This document shows positions 1 to 10,181 of a stretch of DNA of 64,000 bases, one piece after another. The stretch comes from Listeria cossartiae subsp. cayugensis. Its GTDB lineage: Bacteria; Bacillota; Bacilli; Lactobacillales; Listeriaceae. Below the pieces are notes generated by a model, which made no database searches, was not told where the DNA came from, and saw nothing but the letters and a program-made list of their open reading frames with translations. Location: positions 744,001 to 808,000 of the forward strand of contig NZ_JAARZC010000001.1 of NCBI RefSeq assembly GCF_014229095.1. The letters are read 5' to 3'. Position 1 is the first letter of the stretch. Every line of letters begins with the position of its first letter. The position numbers were made by a program, and so were the translations under genes.

Positions 1-653
1 GTGTTAACATTAGTTTGGATTCCCTACACGCAGACCGTTTTCAAGCAATTACTCGCGGAGGTCGTTTACAAAAAGTACTCGATGGCATTCAAAAAGCAGA
101 AGAAGTTGGGCTATTTCCAATTAAGCTTAATGTTGTCCTGATTAAAGGGCAAAACGATGATGAAATAACTGATTTCCTGAAGTTTACAAAAGATAAAGAT
201 ATTAATATTCGTTTCATTGAATATATGCCAATTGGTCATGCTGGTACGAGCTGGAAAGAAAAATATTTGTCGCTTGATAAGATTTTTGAGGCTTGCGATG
301 AAGCTTCCTATGAATATGAGCCAGTCGATTCGGTTCGAGGAAATGGCCCTTCCGAAAATTTTCGCATCAAAGGAGCAAAAGGAACATTTGGTGTTATTCA
401 TCCAGTTAGCGCTCATTTTTGCGATAGTTGCAACCGACTCAGACTAACAGCAGACGGTTATATTAAAGCCTGTTTATATTGGGATGAAGAAATGAATATT
501 CGGCCCTTTATCCATGAACCTGTGAAACTGATGCAACTTGTGCAAAAGGCCATCGATAATAAACCGGAAAATCATGAAATGGCGTTAAAATTACAAGATG
601 AAGTGCAATCTAACAAACCAACTTGGCGGCGTATGAGCCAAATTGGTGGATAA
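1..653 (+). CDS. moaA: GTP 3',8-cyclase MoaA, C-terminal part (5' end outside window)
   Basis: MoaA is a radical SAM enzyme that rearranges GTP in the first step of molybdenum cofactor synthesis. The reading frame is open from the first bases (it reads VNISLDSL before the TTG at 15), so the N-terminal radical SAM cysteine motif lies outside the window. The C-terminal [4Fe-4S] site that binds GTP is seen as FCDSCNR followed by KACLYW. The family-typical tail ends in RRMSQIGG. The gene converges with moaB, and the two share a terminator hairpin. Identification is firm; only the missing start limits the entry. Confidence 0.95.
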   Translation, partial: VNISLDSLHADRFQAITRGGRLQKVLDGIQKAEEVGLFPIKLNVVLIKGQNDDEITDFLKFTKDKDINIRFIEYMPIGHAGTSWKEKYLSLDKIFEACDEASYEYEPVDSVRGNGPSENFRIKGAKGTFGVIHPVSAHFCDSCNRLRLTADGYIKACLYWDEEMNIRPFIHEPVKLMQLVQKAIDNKPENHEMALKLQDEVQSNKPTWRRMSQIGG

Positions 654-655
654 AT

Positions 656-689
656 AAAAGATCCGGCCGCGTATATGGCCGGATCTTTT
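656..689. terminator. Bidirectional terminator between moaA and moaB
   Basis: A perfect 13-bp stem (656-668 with 677-689) with an 8-base loop is flanked by A-run and T-run sides, so it can end transcription from both directions. It overlaps the stop codon of moaB. Confidence 0.9.
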
Positions 690-1176
690 ATTTTCGTCGT
701 TCCGCAATTAAATGTGGCAATTCAGGGATAATCAATTTTTGAACCGCGAGTTGGCAAGCATTACTTGATCCAGGTAATGCAAAAAGCAGTAAGCCACTTT
801 CTGAAAAACCAGCGAAGGCACGAGATACCATCGCACGGCTCCCAACTTCCTCGTAACTAAGCATCCGGAAAATTTCACCAAACCCAGGAATTTCTTGCTG
901 AATCGTTGCGAATAATGCTTCATAAGTAACGTCGCGTTTAGCAATGCCGGTACCACCATTTGTGATAAGACAAAAGGACCCGTTAGCCGCTAACTCGTTT
1001 ATTTTTTGCTGGATGAGTGTAACATCATCAGGAACGACGACCCGCGAAACCACCTCATGCCCAGCGGTTTCTAAGGCAGATTGAATCAGTTGGCCACTAG
1101 CATCCGTATCCAAATTTCTTGTATCACTAATCGTCAAAATACTACAAGTTACCTTGATAAACGTTTTTTGTTCCAT
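688..1176 (-). CDS. moaB: Molybdopterin adenylyltransferase family protein MoaB/MogA
   Basis: A protein of 162 residues of the MogA/MoaB fold, which adenylylates molybdopterin before molybdate insertion. The family motifs TNGGTGIAKRDVT (mid-protein) and ALPGSSNACQLA (C-terminal) are intact, and the length is normal. The ATG is preceded by AAAGGAGG at good spacing. It lies 11 bases downstream of the moeB/thiF-like gene on the same strand, so the two are probably one transcript, convergent with moaA. Confidence 0.93.
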   Translation of the reverse strand: MEQKTFIKVTCSILTISDTRNLDTDASGQLIQSALETAGHEVVSRVVVPDDVTLIQQKINELAANGSFCLITNGGTGIAKRDVTYEALFATIQQEIPGFGEIFRMLSYEEVGSRAMVSRAFAGFSESGLLLFALPGSSNACQLAVQKLIIPELPHLIAERRK

Positions 1177-1187
1177 AATTGCCTCCT

Positions 1188-2186
1188 TTAGTTAAAAAAT
1201 AAGTGATATATTTTCTTGGCTTCTGTTATATTTTCTGTCCCATGAAGCAACACACGCCCATTTTTAAAAATAACAAATTGGAACGTTTCGTAATGGAAAC
1301 TGAGTAAAGCGGGATTTTCTTTGTACGTAATTTTCCGTTCTGTTAACAGTTGTTTGATTTCGCGGTAATTGCTTTTATTTGGCAAGCGAAATTGTACCGT
1401 ATCCCGTCCACAAAGGGCAATCGTTTGCTCGGAAAAAGGGACTTCTGAAATTGCTTTTCCAGTTGTGCAACTAGGACAGTCGGGGTGTTTTTTGATTTCA
1501 AGCGACCGGAAAGTAAATTGCCAATTATCTAGTTGATAGTATGTATTTGCAGCAAAATCAGGTTTTAAAATCATTTGTGTAAGTAAGGAAACTTGCATGC
1601 CAGCAACGATTGGAATCAGTGCGCCATCGACACCAATAACATCGCAACTTGCCGCATTTGTTTGAGGAATATCACCAAGTAAACAGTGCAAACAAGCAGA
1701 ATCAGGCGGAATAATCGGCATAAGATTCGCATAATTACCGGCACAAGAAGTGAAAATCCACGGAATTTGATGAATAAAACAAAACTGGTTTAAAAATTCG
1801 CGTGTCATAAAATTATCGGTACAATCTAGTATGTAATCGATGGTTCCGGCATAAGGAGTTAAACTTGTCGCGTTTGCATCACCAACGATATATTCGATTT
1901 CAATCTCGCTATTAATCAATCGTAACGCTTTAGATGCCGCATACGCCTTTGCTTGTTTGTCTAATGCATCTTGTTCCGTGAAAAGCGATTGGCGCTGTAA
2001 GTTACTTAGTTCCACATAGTCACGATCAATTAAAATTAACTTTCCAAAACCCATCCGCGCACAGATTTCAGCGGCATAAGATCCAATTGCGCCAACGCCA
2101 ACAATCAAAATCGTTTTTGTGAGCAATTTTTCTTGACCGGCTTTTCCGATGTTTTTAACGCGCATCTGTCTATCATAACGTTCCAA
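1188..2186 (-). CDS. MoeB/ThiF-family sulfur-carrier adenylyltransferase
   Basis: E1-like enzyme of 332 residues that adenylylates the C-terminal glycine of a small sulfur carrier (MoaD or ThiS). The ERYDRQ N-terminus, nucleotide-binding VGVGAIGS, the DCTDNFMTR segment and two zinc cysteine pairs (CLHC, CPSC) are all visible. The ATP-binding domain is followed by about 90 residues replacing the rhodanese domain of longer MoeB proteins. I chose the TTG at 2186 because GAAGGTGG lies just upstream and the family begins at ERYDRQ; the open frame runs 14 codons further without a better site. Pairing with moaB favours MoeB over ThiF. Confidence 0.88.
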   Translation of the reverse strand: MERYDRQMRVKNIGKAGQEKLLTKTILIVGVGAIGSYAAEICARMGFGKLILIDRDYVELSNLQRQSLFTEQDALDKQAKAYAASKALRLINSEIEIEYIVGDANATSLTPYAGTIDYILDCTDNFMTREFLNQFCFIHQIPWIFTSCAGNYANLMPIIPPDSACLHCLLGDIPQTNAASCDVIGVDGALIPIVAGMQVSLLTQMILKPDFAANTYYQLDNWQFTFRSLEIKKHPDCPSCTTGKAISEVPFSEQTIALCGRDTVQFRLPNKSNYREIKQLLTERKITYKENPALLSFHYETFQFVIFKNGRVLLHGTENITEAKKIYHLFFN

Positions 2187-2260
2187 GTTCCCACCTTCTT
2201 TCCAGTTTATTTTACCAGAAAAACACATAAAGCGCTTACTTGTAGCGTTTTAATTTATTC

Positions 2261-2289
2261 TTGAAATCTTGGTATAGCATCTTTATAAT
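2261..2289 (+). promoter_or_regulatory. SigA-type promoter for the flavin-reductase-like gene
   Basis: TTGAAA (2261-2266), 17-base spacer, perfect TATAAT (2284-2289), 27 bases before the start codon. It is divergent from the moeB/thiF-like gene. Confidence 0.8.
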
Positions 2290-2315
2290 GAAAGAAAAAA
2301 ATAGAGGTGCTAACT

Positions 2316-2870
2316 ATGAAACAGCGCGTAGAAACAGAAAAATTTTATCCGGCTTATCCAGTTTTTGTATTAACGTATTTGAATGAGGTTGGAGAACCAC
2401 AAATGTCAACGGGGTCATCATCGTACACATTAGGAGATAGTATCGTTATCGGCGTGTCAGCAGAAAGCAATGCCAGTAAAAACTTACATGCTGGCCAAAA
2501 GCTTGCAGTCAATTTTCCAAACACAGAGCAGTTAGGCCTAATTGAACAAGGCGGATTCTCATCAGGAAAGCGCAACGATAAAATAAAAGTTCATCAAATC
2601 GAATTAACCAAAAGTGATAATGGGGGAGTAGCTTACATAGATGCGTGTCCGATTGTTCTCGAATGCACCGTAACTCAAACAGTTTCAGACGCGGACTATC
2701 ATACAATCTTTGCTAAAATCGATACGCGACTATTTGAAAAAAATTTGCTGGATTCAGATGGTCATTTTATTCACGAAGAACTTGATTTAGTGCTATTCTC
2801 AGGCGATGCAAATGAACGTAAATTTAGACAGTTGGATACAAAAATAGAAACAGTTGGTGGTCATTCATAG
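2316..2870 (+). CDS. Flavin reductase-like FMN-binding protein
   Basis: A 184-residue protein with the split-barrel flavin-reductase layout: an N-terminal stretch PVFVLTYLNEVGEPQMSTGSS, a middle FSSGKRNDK segment like the conserved loop of flavoredoxin-type proteins, and a C-terminal hydrophobic strand. It probably binds FMN; the electron partner is not evident. The ATG at 2316 has AGAGGTG six bases upstream and a strong promoter. It is monocistronic, ending at a shared terminator with def. Confidence 0.7.
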   Translation: MKQRVETEKFYPAYPVFVLTYLNEVGEPQMSTGSSSYTLGDSIVIGVSAESNASKNLHAGQKLAVNFPNTEQLGLIEQGGFSSGKRNDKIKVHQIELTKSDNGGVAYIDACPIVLECTVTQTVSDADYHTIFAKIDTRLFEKNLLDSDGHFIHEELDLVLFSGDANERKFRQLDTKIETVGGHS

Positions 2871-2877
2871 AGACAAA

Positions 2878-2910
2878 AATCCCCGCAGGATATTGCTTCC
2901 TGCGGGGATT
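2878..2910. terminator. Bidirectional terminator between the flavin-reductase-like gene and def
   Basis: A 13-bp perfect GC-rich stem (2878-2890 with 2898-2910), 7-base loop, flanked by A-rich and T-rich sides; it serves both convergent genes. Confidence 0.92.
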
Positions 2911-2918
2911 TATTCATT

Positions 2919-3470
2919 TTAACCAAATACGTCCACATCTGGTGGCAAGTAGGATGGATTTTCTTTATTAATATGATCATAAAACATAATTCCGTTCAAA
3001 TGATCGATTTCGTGTTGAATAACAATCGCTGGATAATCTTTAAAACGTAATTTAAGCGGTGTACCATTTTCGTCAAAAGCATCGATTGTCACACGTTCAC
3101 TGCGCACGACGTAGCCCGGAACTTCGCGGTCAACGGAAAGGCAACCTTCACCACCGGAAAGACAAGCTTGTTGCACAGAGTGGCTACGAATTTTTGGATT
3201 ATAAAGCACATAACTATAAAGACGATCTTTTTCATCATGTACATGAATAGCTAGGAAACGTTTCGTTACAGCGAGTTGTGGAGCTGCAATTCCAACGCCA
3301 CCACGTAAACCATATTTTTCCGCCAACTCTTCATCTTGACTGTTAATTAGGAATTCGAGCATATCGCGACCTAATTTTTTTTCTTCATCTGAAAGCGGGA
3401 AAGTCACTTCTGTCGCAACTTCTCGAAGCGCCGGATGACCTTCTCGTACAATATCGTCCATTGTAAGCAT
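2919..3470 (-). CDS. def: Peptide deformylase
   Basis: Removes the N-formyl group from nascent proteins. All three metal/active-site motifs are present in 183 residues: [13 protein letters not shown] (metal Cys) and QHEIDHL (two metal His and catalytic Glu). The insertion before motif 2 and the length match the Gram-positive type 2 deformylases. The ATG is preceded by AGGAGAG at 9 bases. Confidence 0.97.
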   Translation of the reverse strand: MLTMDDIVREGHPALREVATEVTFPLSDEEKKLGRDMLEFLINSQDEELAEKYGLRGGVGIAAPQLAVTKRFLAIHVHDEKDRLYSYVLYNPKIRSHSVQQACLSGGEGCLSVDREVPGYVVRSERVTIDAFDENGTPLKLRFKDYPAIVIQHEIDHLNGIMFYDHINKENPSYLPPDVDVFG

Positions 3471-3681
3471 GATTTGATTCTCTCCTGTTCTTTTAATAAC
3501 TTACCTTTATTTTAACAAAAGAACGAAAAAAATGGAATGAAAGATTACTGTTCAGGAAAAAAATGGCAGTTTTGTAGGCCTAAAGACATATTTGTTAAAA
3601 AAGAGAAAGTTTTAAAAGCGAACGATAATTTCTTTTTAGTTAATAATGTTCGTTTAATACAAATGATGAAAAATTTTATAT

Positions 3682-3699
3682 GTTTGTGAATTCACAAAC
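3682..3699. promoter_or_regulatory. Perfect 18-bp palindrome, candidate operator
   Basis: GTTTGTGAATTCACAAAC is fully self-complementary. The half-site TTGTGA resembles Rex and Crp/Fnr-family half-sites, but the two-base gap between TTGTGA and TCACAA is shorter than a standard Rex site. The regulator is unknown. Confidence 0.4.
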
Positions 3700-3932
3700 T
3701 AGATAGAATTGTTAGATGAAAACTTGAAATAGGTGTGATAATGCGAGAGTTGGAATATTATATAACAGTTTGCATCTGTTTCATCTTTTTTTAATACAGA
3801 AGTGGAAAGCGAATGATTTAAGTAATAACGCCATTGTAAGCGATAAAATAAATAGAGATTAACTTATTGACTTCATAATCTGGGTAGTGTAAATTAAGAG
3901 AGAAGATTAGTGTATTAATAAAATTCTTGTTT

Positions 3933-3960
3933 TTGAGTAAAACAGAAATTACATTATAAT
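3933..3960 (+). promoter_or_regulatory. Candidate SigA promoter of the pdh operon
   Basis: TTGAGT (3933-3938), 16-base spacer, TATAAT (3955-3960). It is the best -35/-10 pair seen upstream of pdhA. Confidence 0.55.
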
Positions 3961-3991
3961 AAAAGGAAAGTTCCTGTTTTTTTATGAAACA

Positions 3992-4019
3992 TTGTGAAAG
4001 AATGAATATTTTTTCACAA
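3992..4019 (+). promoter_or_regulatory. Spaced TTGTGAAA/TTTCACAA dyad downstream of the pdh promoter
   Basis: Perfect 8-base arms (3992-3999, 4012-4019) are separated by 12 bases, about 30 bases after the proposed transcription start. It shares the TTGTGA half-site with the palindrome at 3682. It could be an operator or an RNA hairpin. Confidence 0.35.
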
Positions 4020-4204
4020 ACTCTTCTAAATCACATGTTTTCAATGAGGATTTTGTGGTAATAACTGGAGAGGCTGCGTAATTAGTTAATAGGAATTTAG
4101 AAAAAAGCTTCCGGAATCTGCTTCTTTCTATAGAATAAACTTTTCTTTTTACTACGCTATTACAATTAATACACAATCAGGATGGCAGTTTTAAAAGAAA
4201 CCAT

Positions 4205-4256
4205 TTAGTCAGGTAAATGACCGGACGAGCGTTACATGAAACGCATACCTAACTAA
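4205..4256 (+). promoter_or_regulatory. Structured segment in the pdhA leader
   Basis: Outer arms 4205-4215 and 4246-4256 pair over 10 of 11 positions. Inside sits a second stem GCGTT/AACGC (4229-4233, 4240-4244). It ends 33 bases before the pdhA ribosome binding site (AAAGGGTGG). Confidence 0.4.
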
Positions 4257-4287
4257 TGATGAATTTGAAACTGTACAATGTGAATGA

Positions 4288-5421
<1,134 letters not shown>

Positions 5422-5423
5422 TC

Positions 5424-6401
5424 ATGGCGCAAAAAACAATGATTCAAGCGATTACAGACGCGCTTGCAGTAGAACTTGAAAAAGACGAAAACGTATTAGT
5501 TTTTGGGGAAGACGTTGGTAATAATGGCGGCGTATTCCGTGCAACAGAAGGATTACAAGAAAAATTCGGCGAAGACCGTGTATTTGATACTCCTTTAGCG
5601 GAATCCGGTATTGGTGGTCTTGCTATCGGTCTTGCACTTGAAGGCTTCCGTCCAGTTCCTGAAATTCAATTCTTCGGTTTCGTATTTGAAGTAATGGATT
5701 CCGTTGCTGGTCAAATGGCTCGTATGCGTTACCGTACAGGCGGAACTCGTACTGCTCCAATCACAATTCGCGCACCTTTTGGTGGTGGAGTTCATACACC
5801 AGAAATGCATGCGGATAACTTAGAAGGCTTAATGGCTCAATCTCCTGGTTTAAAAGTGGTAATTCCATCCACTCCATACGATGCAAAAGGTCTTTTAATC
5901 TCAGCTATTCGCGATAACGATCCAGTTATCTTCCTAGAACATATGAAATTATATCGTTCTTTCCGTGAAGAAGTTCCAGAAGGCGAATACACAGTAGAAA
6001 TTGGTAAAGCAGCTGTTCGTCGTGAAGGTACAGATGTTTCTATCATCACTTACGGTGCAATGGTACAAGAATCAATGAAAGCAGCAGAAGCTCTTGAAAA
6101 AGAAGGCGTATCTGTAGAAGTTATCGATTTACGTACAATTAGCCCAATTGATGTGGATACAATTATCGCTTCCGTTAAGAAAACAAACCGTGCTGTAGTT
6201 GTTCAAGAAGCACAAAAACAAGCTGGTATTGCAGCGAATGTTGTTGCAGAAATCAACGACCGCGCAATCCTTTCTCTAGAAGCTCCAGTTATGCGTGTTG
6301 CTGCTCCAGATAGCGTATTCCCGTTCTCTCAAGCGGAAACAGTTTGGTTACCAAATCATAACGATATCATCGAACGTGTAAAAGAAGTTATTGCATTTTA
6401 A
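5424..6401 (+). CDS. pdhB: Pyruvate dehydrogenase E1 component, beta subunit
   Basis: 325-residue transketolase-like beta subunit that completes the ThDP site of the E1 heterotetramer. Typical segments are [14 protein letters not shown] near the N-terminus, [15 protein letters not shown] in the middle and the C-terminal transketolase domain starting near [11 protein letters not shown]. It starts two bases after pdhA stops, with its ribosome binding site inside the end of pdhA (GAAGGAG). Confidence 0.97.
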   Translation: MAQKTMIQAITDALAVELEKDENVLVFGEDVGNNGGVFRATEGLQEKFGEDRVFDTPLAESGIGGLAIGLALEGFRPVPEIQFFGFVFEVMDSVAGQMARMRYRTGGTRTAPITIRAPFGGGVHTPEMHADNLEGLMAQSPGLKVVIPSTPYDAKGLLISAIRDNDPVIFLEHMKLYRSFREEVPEGEYTVEIGKAAVRREGTDVSIITYGAMVQESMKAAEALEKEGVSVEVIDLRTISPIDVDTIIASVKKTNRAVVVQEAQKQAGIAANVVAEINDRAILSLEAPVMRVAAPDSVFPFSQAETVWLPNHNDIIERVKEVIAF

Positions 6402-6461
6402 TTGATAATAACCGTTTTAAAACTTATGGGGAGTTTTAGAAGGGAACGAAATATTTTTATA

Positions 6462-6488
6462 CTAAGGTTCAGTTTATCTGGACCTTAG
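6462..6488 (+). other. Intercistronic hairpin between pdhB and pdhC
   Basis: An 11-bp stem with one G-U pair (6462-6472 with 6478-6488) and a 5-base loop. No T-run follows, so it is unlikely to be a terminator. It ends just before the pdhC ribosome binding site and sits in the only sizeable gap of the operon (109 bases). A role in mRNA stability or E2 stoichiometry is inference. Confidence 0.6.
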
Positions 6489-6510
6489 AAATTACAGGAG
6501 GCTTAATAAA

Positions 6511-8145
6511 ATGGCATATTCATTTAAATTACCGGATATCGGTGAAGGTATCCATGAAGGTGAAATCGTTAAATGGTTTGTACAACCAGGCGATAAGATT
6601 GAAGAAGATGAGTCCCTATTTGAAGTACAAAACGACAAATCAGTGGAAGAAATCACTTCTCCAGTTTCAGGAACAATTAAAGAAATCAAAGTTGCTGAAG
6701 GTACAGTTGCGACAGTTGGACAAGTACTAGTAACATTTGATGGCGTAGAAGGTCACGAAGACGACGCTGAAGAAGAAAGCGCAGCACCAAAAGCAGAATC
6801 CACAGAATCAACTCCGGCACCGGCTAAAGCTAGCGGGAAAGGAATCTTTGAATTCAAATTACCAGATATCGGTGAGGGAATTCATGAAGGTGAAATTGTT
6901 AAATGGTTTATTCAACCGGGCGATAAAGTAGAAGAAGATCAATCCATTTTTGAAGTACAAAACGACAAATCTGTCGAAGAAATTACTTCACCAGTAGATG
7001 GAACGGTTAAAGATATTTTAGTAAGCGAAGGAACAGTAGCAACAGTTGGTCAAGTATTAGTAACATTTGAAGGCGATTTTGAAGGAGAAGCTAATCATGA
7101 ATCTACTCCAGAATCCCCAGCAGAAGAAGCTGAACTTACAAACAACGATGCAACTTCCGCACCAGCAACAGGTGGAAACGGAACTCCATCATCTAAAAAA
7201 GATCCTAATGGCCTTGTAATTGCAATGCCTTCTGTACGTAAATATGCGCGTGAAAAAGGCGTTAATATTGCTGAGGTAGCAGGCTCTGGTAAAAACAACC
7301 GTGTAATCAAAGCAGATATCGATGCTTTCCTAAACGGCGAACAACCAGCTGCAGCAACAACTTCTGCTCAAACAGAAGAAAAAGCATCTGCACCAAAAGC
7401 AGAAAAAGCTGCTGCAAAACAACCAGTTGCAAGCTCCGATGCTTACCCAGAAACACGCGAAAAATTAACACCAACTCGTCGTGCAATTGCAAAAGCAATG
7501 GTAAACTCAAAACATACAGCTCCACACGTTACTTTAATGGACGAAATCGAAGTAACTGCACTTATGGCTCACCGCAAACGTTTCAAAGAAGTGGCTGCCG
7601 AAAAAGGTATCAAACTAACTTTCTTACCTTATATGGTGAAAGCTCTTGTTGCAACGCTTCGTGACTTCCCAGTGCTTAACACAACTTTAGACGATGCGAC
7701 GGAAGAACTTGTTTACAAACATTACTTCAACGTTGGTATCGCAGCAGATACAGACCACGGTTTATACGTACCAGTAATTAAAAATGCTGACAAAAAATCC
7801 GTATTCCAAATTTCTGATGAAATCAATGAACTAGCTGGAAAAGCACGTGATGGTAAATTAACTGCTGACGAAATGCGCCACGGTTCCGCAACTATCTCTA
7901 ATATCGGTTCTGCCGGCGGACAATGGTTTACTCCAGTAATTAATTACCCAGAAGTTGCTATCCTAGGTGTTGGTCGTATTGCTCAAAAACCAATCGTAAA
8001 AGATGGCGAAATTGTAGCAGCACCAGTACTAGCTCTTTCCTTGAGCTTTGACCACCGTGTAATTGACGGCGCAACTGCTCAAAAAGCAATGAATAACATT
8101 AAACGTTTATTAAACGATCCAGAATTATTACTAATGGAGGTGTAA
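6511..8145 (+). CDS. pdhC: Dihydrolipoamide acetyltransferase, E2 core of pyruvate dehydrogenase
   Basis: 544-residue core subunit that transfers acetyl from lipoyl to CoA. Order: lipoyl domain 1 (about 1-80, lipoyl Lys43 in NDKS), Ala/Pro/Glu linker, lipoyl domain 2 (about 112-190, Lys153), linker, peripheral-subunit-binding domain (about 233-275, [13 protein letters not shown]), Ala/Lys-rich linker, catalytic domain ending with [10 protein letters not shown] (HxxxDG). Two nearly identical lipoyl domains distinguish it from the single-domain E2 of many bacilli. The ATG follows ACAGGAGG. Confidence 0.97.
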   Translation: MAYSFKLPDIGEGIHEGEIVKWFVQPGDKIEEDESLFEVQNDKSVEEITSPVSGTIKEIKVAEGTVATVGQVLVTFDGVEGHEDDAEEESAAPKAESTESTPAPAKASGKGIFEFKLPDIGEGIHEGEIVKWFIQPGDKVEEDQSIFEVQNDKSVEEITSPVDGTVKDILVSEGTVATVGQVLVTFEGDFEGEANHESTPESPAEEAELTNNDATSAPATGGNGTPSSKKDPNGLVIAMPSVRKYAREKGVNIAEVAGSGKNNRVIKADIDAFLNGEQPAAATTSAQTEEKASAPKAEKAAAKQPVASSDAYPETREKLTPTRRAIAKAMVNSKHTAPHVTLMDEIEVTALMAHRKRFKEVAAEKGIKLTFLPYMVKALVATLRDFPVLNTTLDDATEELVYKHYFNVGIAADTDHGLYVPVIKNADKKSVFQISDEINELAGKARDGKLTADEMRHGSATISNIGSAGGQWFTPVINYPEVAILGVGRIAQKPIVKDGEIVAAPVLALSLSFDHRVIDGATAQKAMNNIKRLLNDPELLLMEV

Positions 8146-8149
8146 CAAA

Positions 8150-9553
8150 ATGGTAGTAGGCGATTTTCCAGAAGAAAGAGACACCATAGTCATCGGTGCA
8201 GGCCCAGGTGGGTATGTAGCCGCAATCCGAGCTGCACAACTCGGACAAAAAGTTACCATTATTGAAAAAGAATATTACGGCGGCGTGTGCTTAAACGTTG
8301 GATGTATTCCTTCTAAAGCACTTATCACAATTGGTCACCGTTTTAAAGAAGCTGGACACTCTGATAACATGGGTATTACAGCGGACAACGTGAACTTAGA
8401 TTTCACAAAAGCACAAGAATGGAAAGGCGGCGTAGTTAACAAGCTTACATCAGGTGTTAAAGGCCTTCTTAAGAAAAATAAAGTAGAAATGTTAGAAGGA
8501 GAAGCGTTCTTCGTGGATGATCATTCCTTGCGTGTGATTCACCCTGATTCCGCTCAAACTTATACATTCAACAACGTAATCATTGCAACAGGATCTCGTC
8601 CAATCGAAATCCCAGGTTTCAAATATGGTAAACGTGTATTAAGCTCAACTGGTGCACTTGCACTAACAGAAGTTCCGAAAAAATTAGTCGTAATTGGCGG
8701 CGGATATATCGGAACAGAACTAGGTGGAGCATTCGCTAACCTTGGTACAGAACTAACTATCCTTGAAGGTGGTCCAGAAATCTTACCAACATACGAAAAA
8801 GACATGGTTTCCCTAGTTAAACGTAATCTGAAAAGCAAAAACGTTGAAATGGTTACTAAAGCACTTGCAAAATCTGCTGAAGAAACTGAAAACGGCGTTA
8901 AAGTAACGTATGAAGCTAATGGTGAAACAAAAACTATCGAAGCTGATTATGTTTTAGTAACAGTAGGTCGTCGTCCAAATACAGACGAAATCGGTTTAGA
9001 ACAAGCTGGCGTTAAAGTAACAGAACGCGGTTTAGTAGAAGTTGACAAACAAGGTCGCTCGAACGTTTCTAACATTTTCGCAATTGGTGACATCGTTCCT
9101 GGTGTTCCTCTAGCTCATAAAGCTAGCTACGAAGCAAAAATCGCTGCTGAAGCAATTGCTGGCGAAAAATCTGAAAACGACTATACAGCACTTCCAGCTG
9201 TTGTTTTCAGTGATCCAGAACTTGCAACAGTTGGTTTAACAGAAAAAGAAGCAAAAGAAAAAGGCTTTGATGTAAAAGCTGCTAAATTCCCATTCGGCGG
9301 TAACGGTCGTGCACTTTCTTTAGATGCACCTGAAGGATTTGTTCGTCTAGTTACTCGTAAAGAAGATGGCCTCGTTATCGGCGCACAAGTTGCCGGAATG
9401 AACGCTTCTGATATTATTTCAGAAATTGGCTTAGCAATCGAATCAGGCATTACAGCAGAAGACATCGCGCTTACTATCCATGCTCACCCATCACTTGGAG
9501 AGCTTACAATGGAAGCAGCCGAACTTGCTTTAGGTCGCCCAATTCACATGTAA
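8150..9553 (+). CDS. pdhD: Dihydrolipoamide dehydrogenase, E3 of pyruvate dehydrogenase
   Basis: Flavoprotein that reoxidises dihydrolipoamide with NAD+. In 467 residues: FAD site [11 protein letters not shown], redox disulfide GGVCLNVGC (Cys47, Cys52), NAD site [13 protein letters not shown], second FAD motif NIFAIGD, and C-terminal catalytic His-Glu in HAHPSLGE. Last gene of the operon, four bases after pdhC, followed by a terminator. Confidence 0.98.
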   Translation: MVVGDFPEERDTIVIGAGPGGYVAAIRAAQLGQKVTIIEKEYYGGVCLNVGCIPSKALITIGHRFKEAGHSDNMGITADNVNLDFTKAQEWKGGVVNKLTSGVKGLLKKNKVEMLEGEAFFVDDHSLRVIHPDSAQTYTFNNVIIATGSRPIEIPGFKYGKRVLSSTGALALTEVPKKLVVIGGGYIGTELGGAFANLGTELTILEGGPEILPTYEKDMVSLVKRNLKSKNVEMVTKALAKSAEETENGVKVTYEANGETKTIEADYVLVTVGRRPNTDEIGLEQAGVKVTERGLVEVDKQGRSNVSNIFAIGDIVPGVPLAHKASYEAKIAAEAIAGEKSENDYTALPAVVFSDPELATVGLTEKEAKEKGFDVKAAKFPFGGNGRALSLDAPEGFVRLVTRKEDGLVIGAQVAGMNASDIISEIGLAIESGITAEDIALTIHAHPSLGELTMEAAELALGRPIHM

Positions 9554-9560
9554 TCAACAC

Positions 9561-9598
9561 AAAGCGGAGATACTCTTTACGGGTATTTCCGCTTTTTA
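9561..9598 (+). terminator. Terminator of pdhABCD
   Basis: 13-bp stem with one G-U pair (9561-9573 with 9583-9595), followed by a T-rich run. Confidence 0.85.
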
Positions 9599-9740
9599 TT
9601 TCTTATCATAAGTGTATATTTTCACAAAAATAATTTTTAGTTCATTTTTTGAAATATTTAAAGTACCAGTTTTAGAAAAAAAGGAGTATAATGTAACAAG
9701 TGAACGTGATAAGTCAAATCTAATTGAATCAGGTGAAAAA

Positions 9741-10052
9741 ATGGAGAAACAAACAGCAACGTGGAAGAAAGCTCTATTTTGGTTTGCGTATGTAGTAGCA
9801 GGAATTTGTTTTGTATTGACAATCGTAGCCTTTGGAGTAGGATTCTTTCATCATATGCATGATACAGGCGGATGGCGCTCAGTTATTCAAATTCTCGAAA
9901 CACCAATTACAGGCTTCATAAAAATGACTGGTGGCTATATCGGTAAAGGGATTTTAGAAGTAATTATTCTTATTATCGTCAGCTATGTACTGCCAATCTT
10001 CTTCTGTTTTGCAACGCATTATTTAAAAGTGAAACGACGTGAAATGGCTTAA
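9741..10052 (+). CDS. Small two-helix membrane protein of unknown function
   Basis: 103 residues with a cytoplasmic-looking charged N-terminus (MEKQTATWKK), a first hydrophobic helix (about 12-37), an outside His/Gly-containing loop, a second helix (about 68-92) and a basic tail (KVKRREMA). I do not recognise the family. The ATG at 9741 has AGGTG five bases upstream; an earlier in-frame start at 9612 would prepend unconvincing sequence. Flanked by terminators on both sides, so it is transcribed alone. Confidence 0.65.
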   Translation: MEKQTATWKKALFWFAYVVAGICFVLTIVAFGVGFFHHMHDTGGWRSVIQILETPITGFIKMTGGYIGKGILEVIILIIVSYVLPIFFCFATHYLKVKRREMA

Positions 10053-10068
10053 AATAAGATTATTTTGT

Positions 10069-10098
10069 AAAAAGCAAAGCGAATAGGCGATGCTTTTT
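10069..10098 (+). terminator. Terminator after the small membrane protein
   Basis: AAAAAGCA (10069-10076) pairs with TGCTTTTT (10091-10098). Confidence 0.7.
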
Positions 10099-10181
10099 AT
10101 TTATGTGGTCAAGTTATTTTATTTTTGCCTCCGAAGCGTGCTAAAATAACAATAGAAGACTTGATGAGGAGGAGATGCATA

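Noticed and set aside
2228-2243. cre-like site AAAGCGCTTAC upstream of the moeB-like gene
   Set aside because: Three mismatches to the cre consensus by hand count.
3982-4176. 64-codon minus-strand frame in the pdhA upstream region
   Set aside because: No good ribosome site and it lies across the proposed leader; composition looks non-coding.
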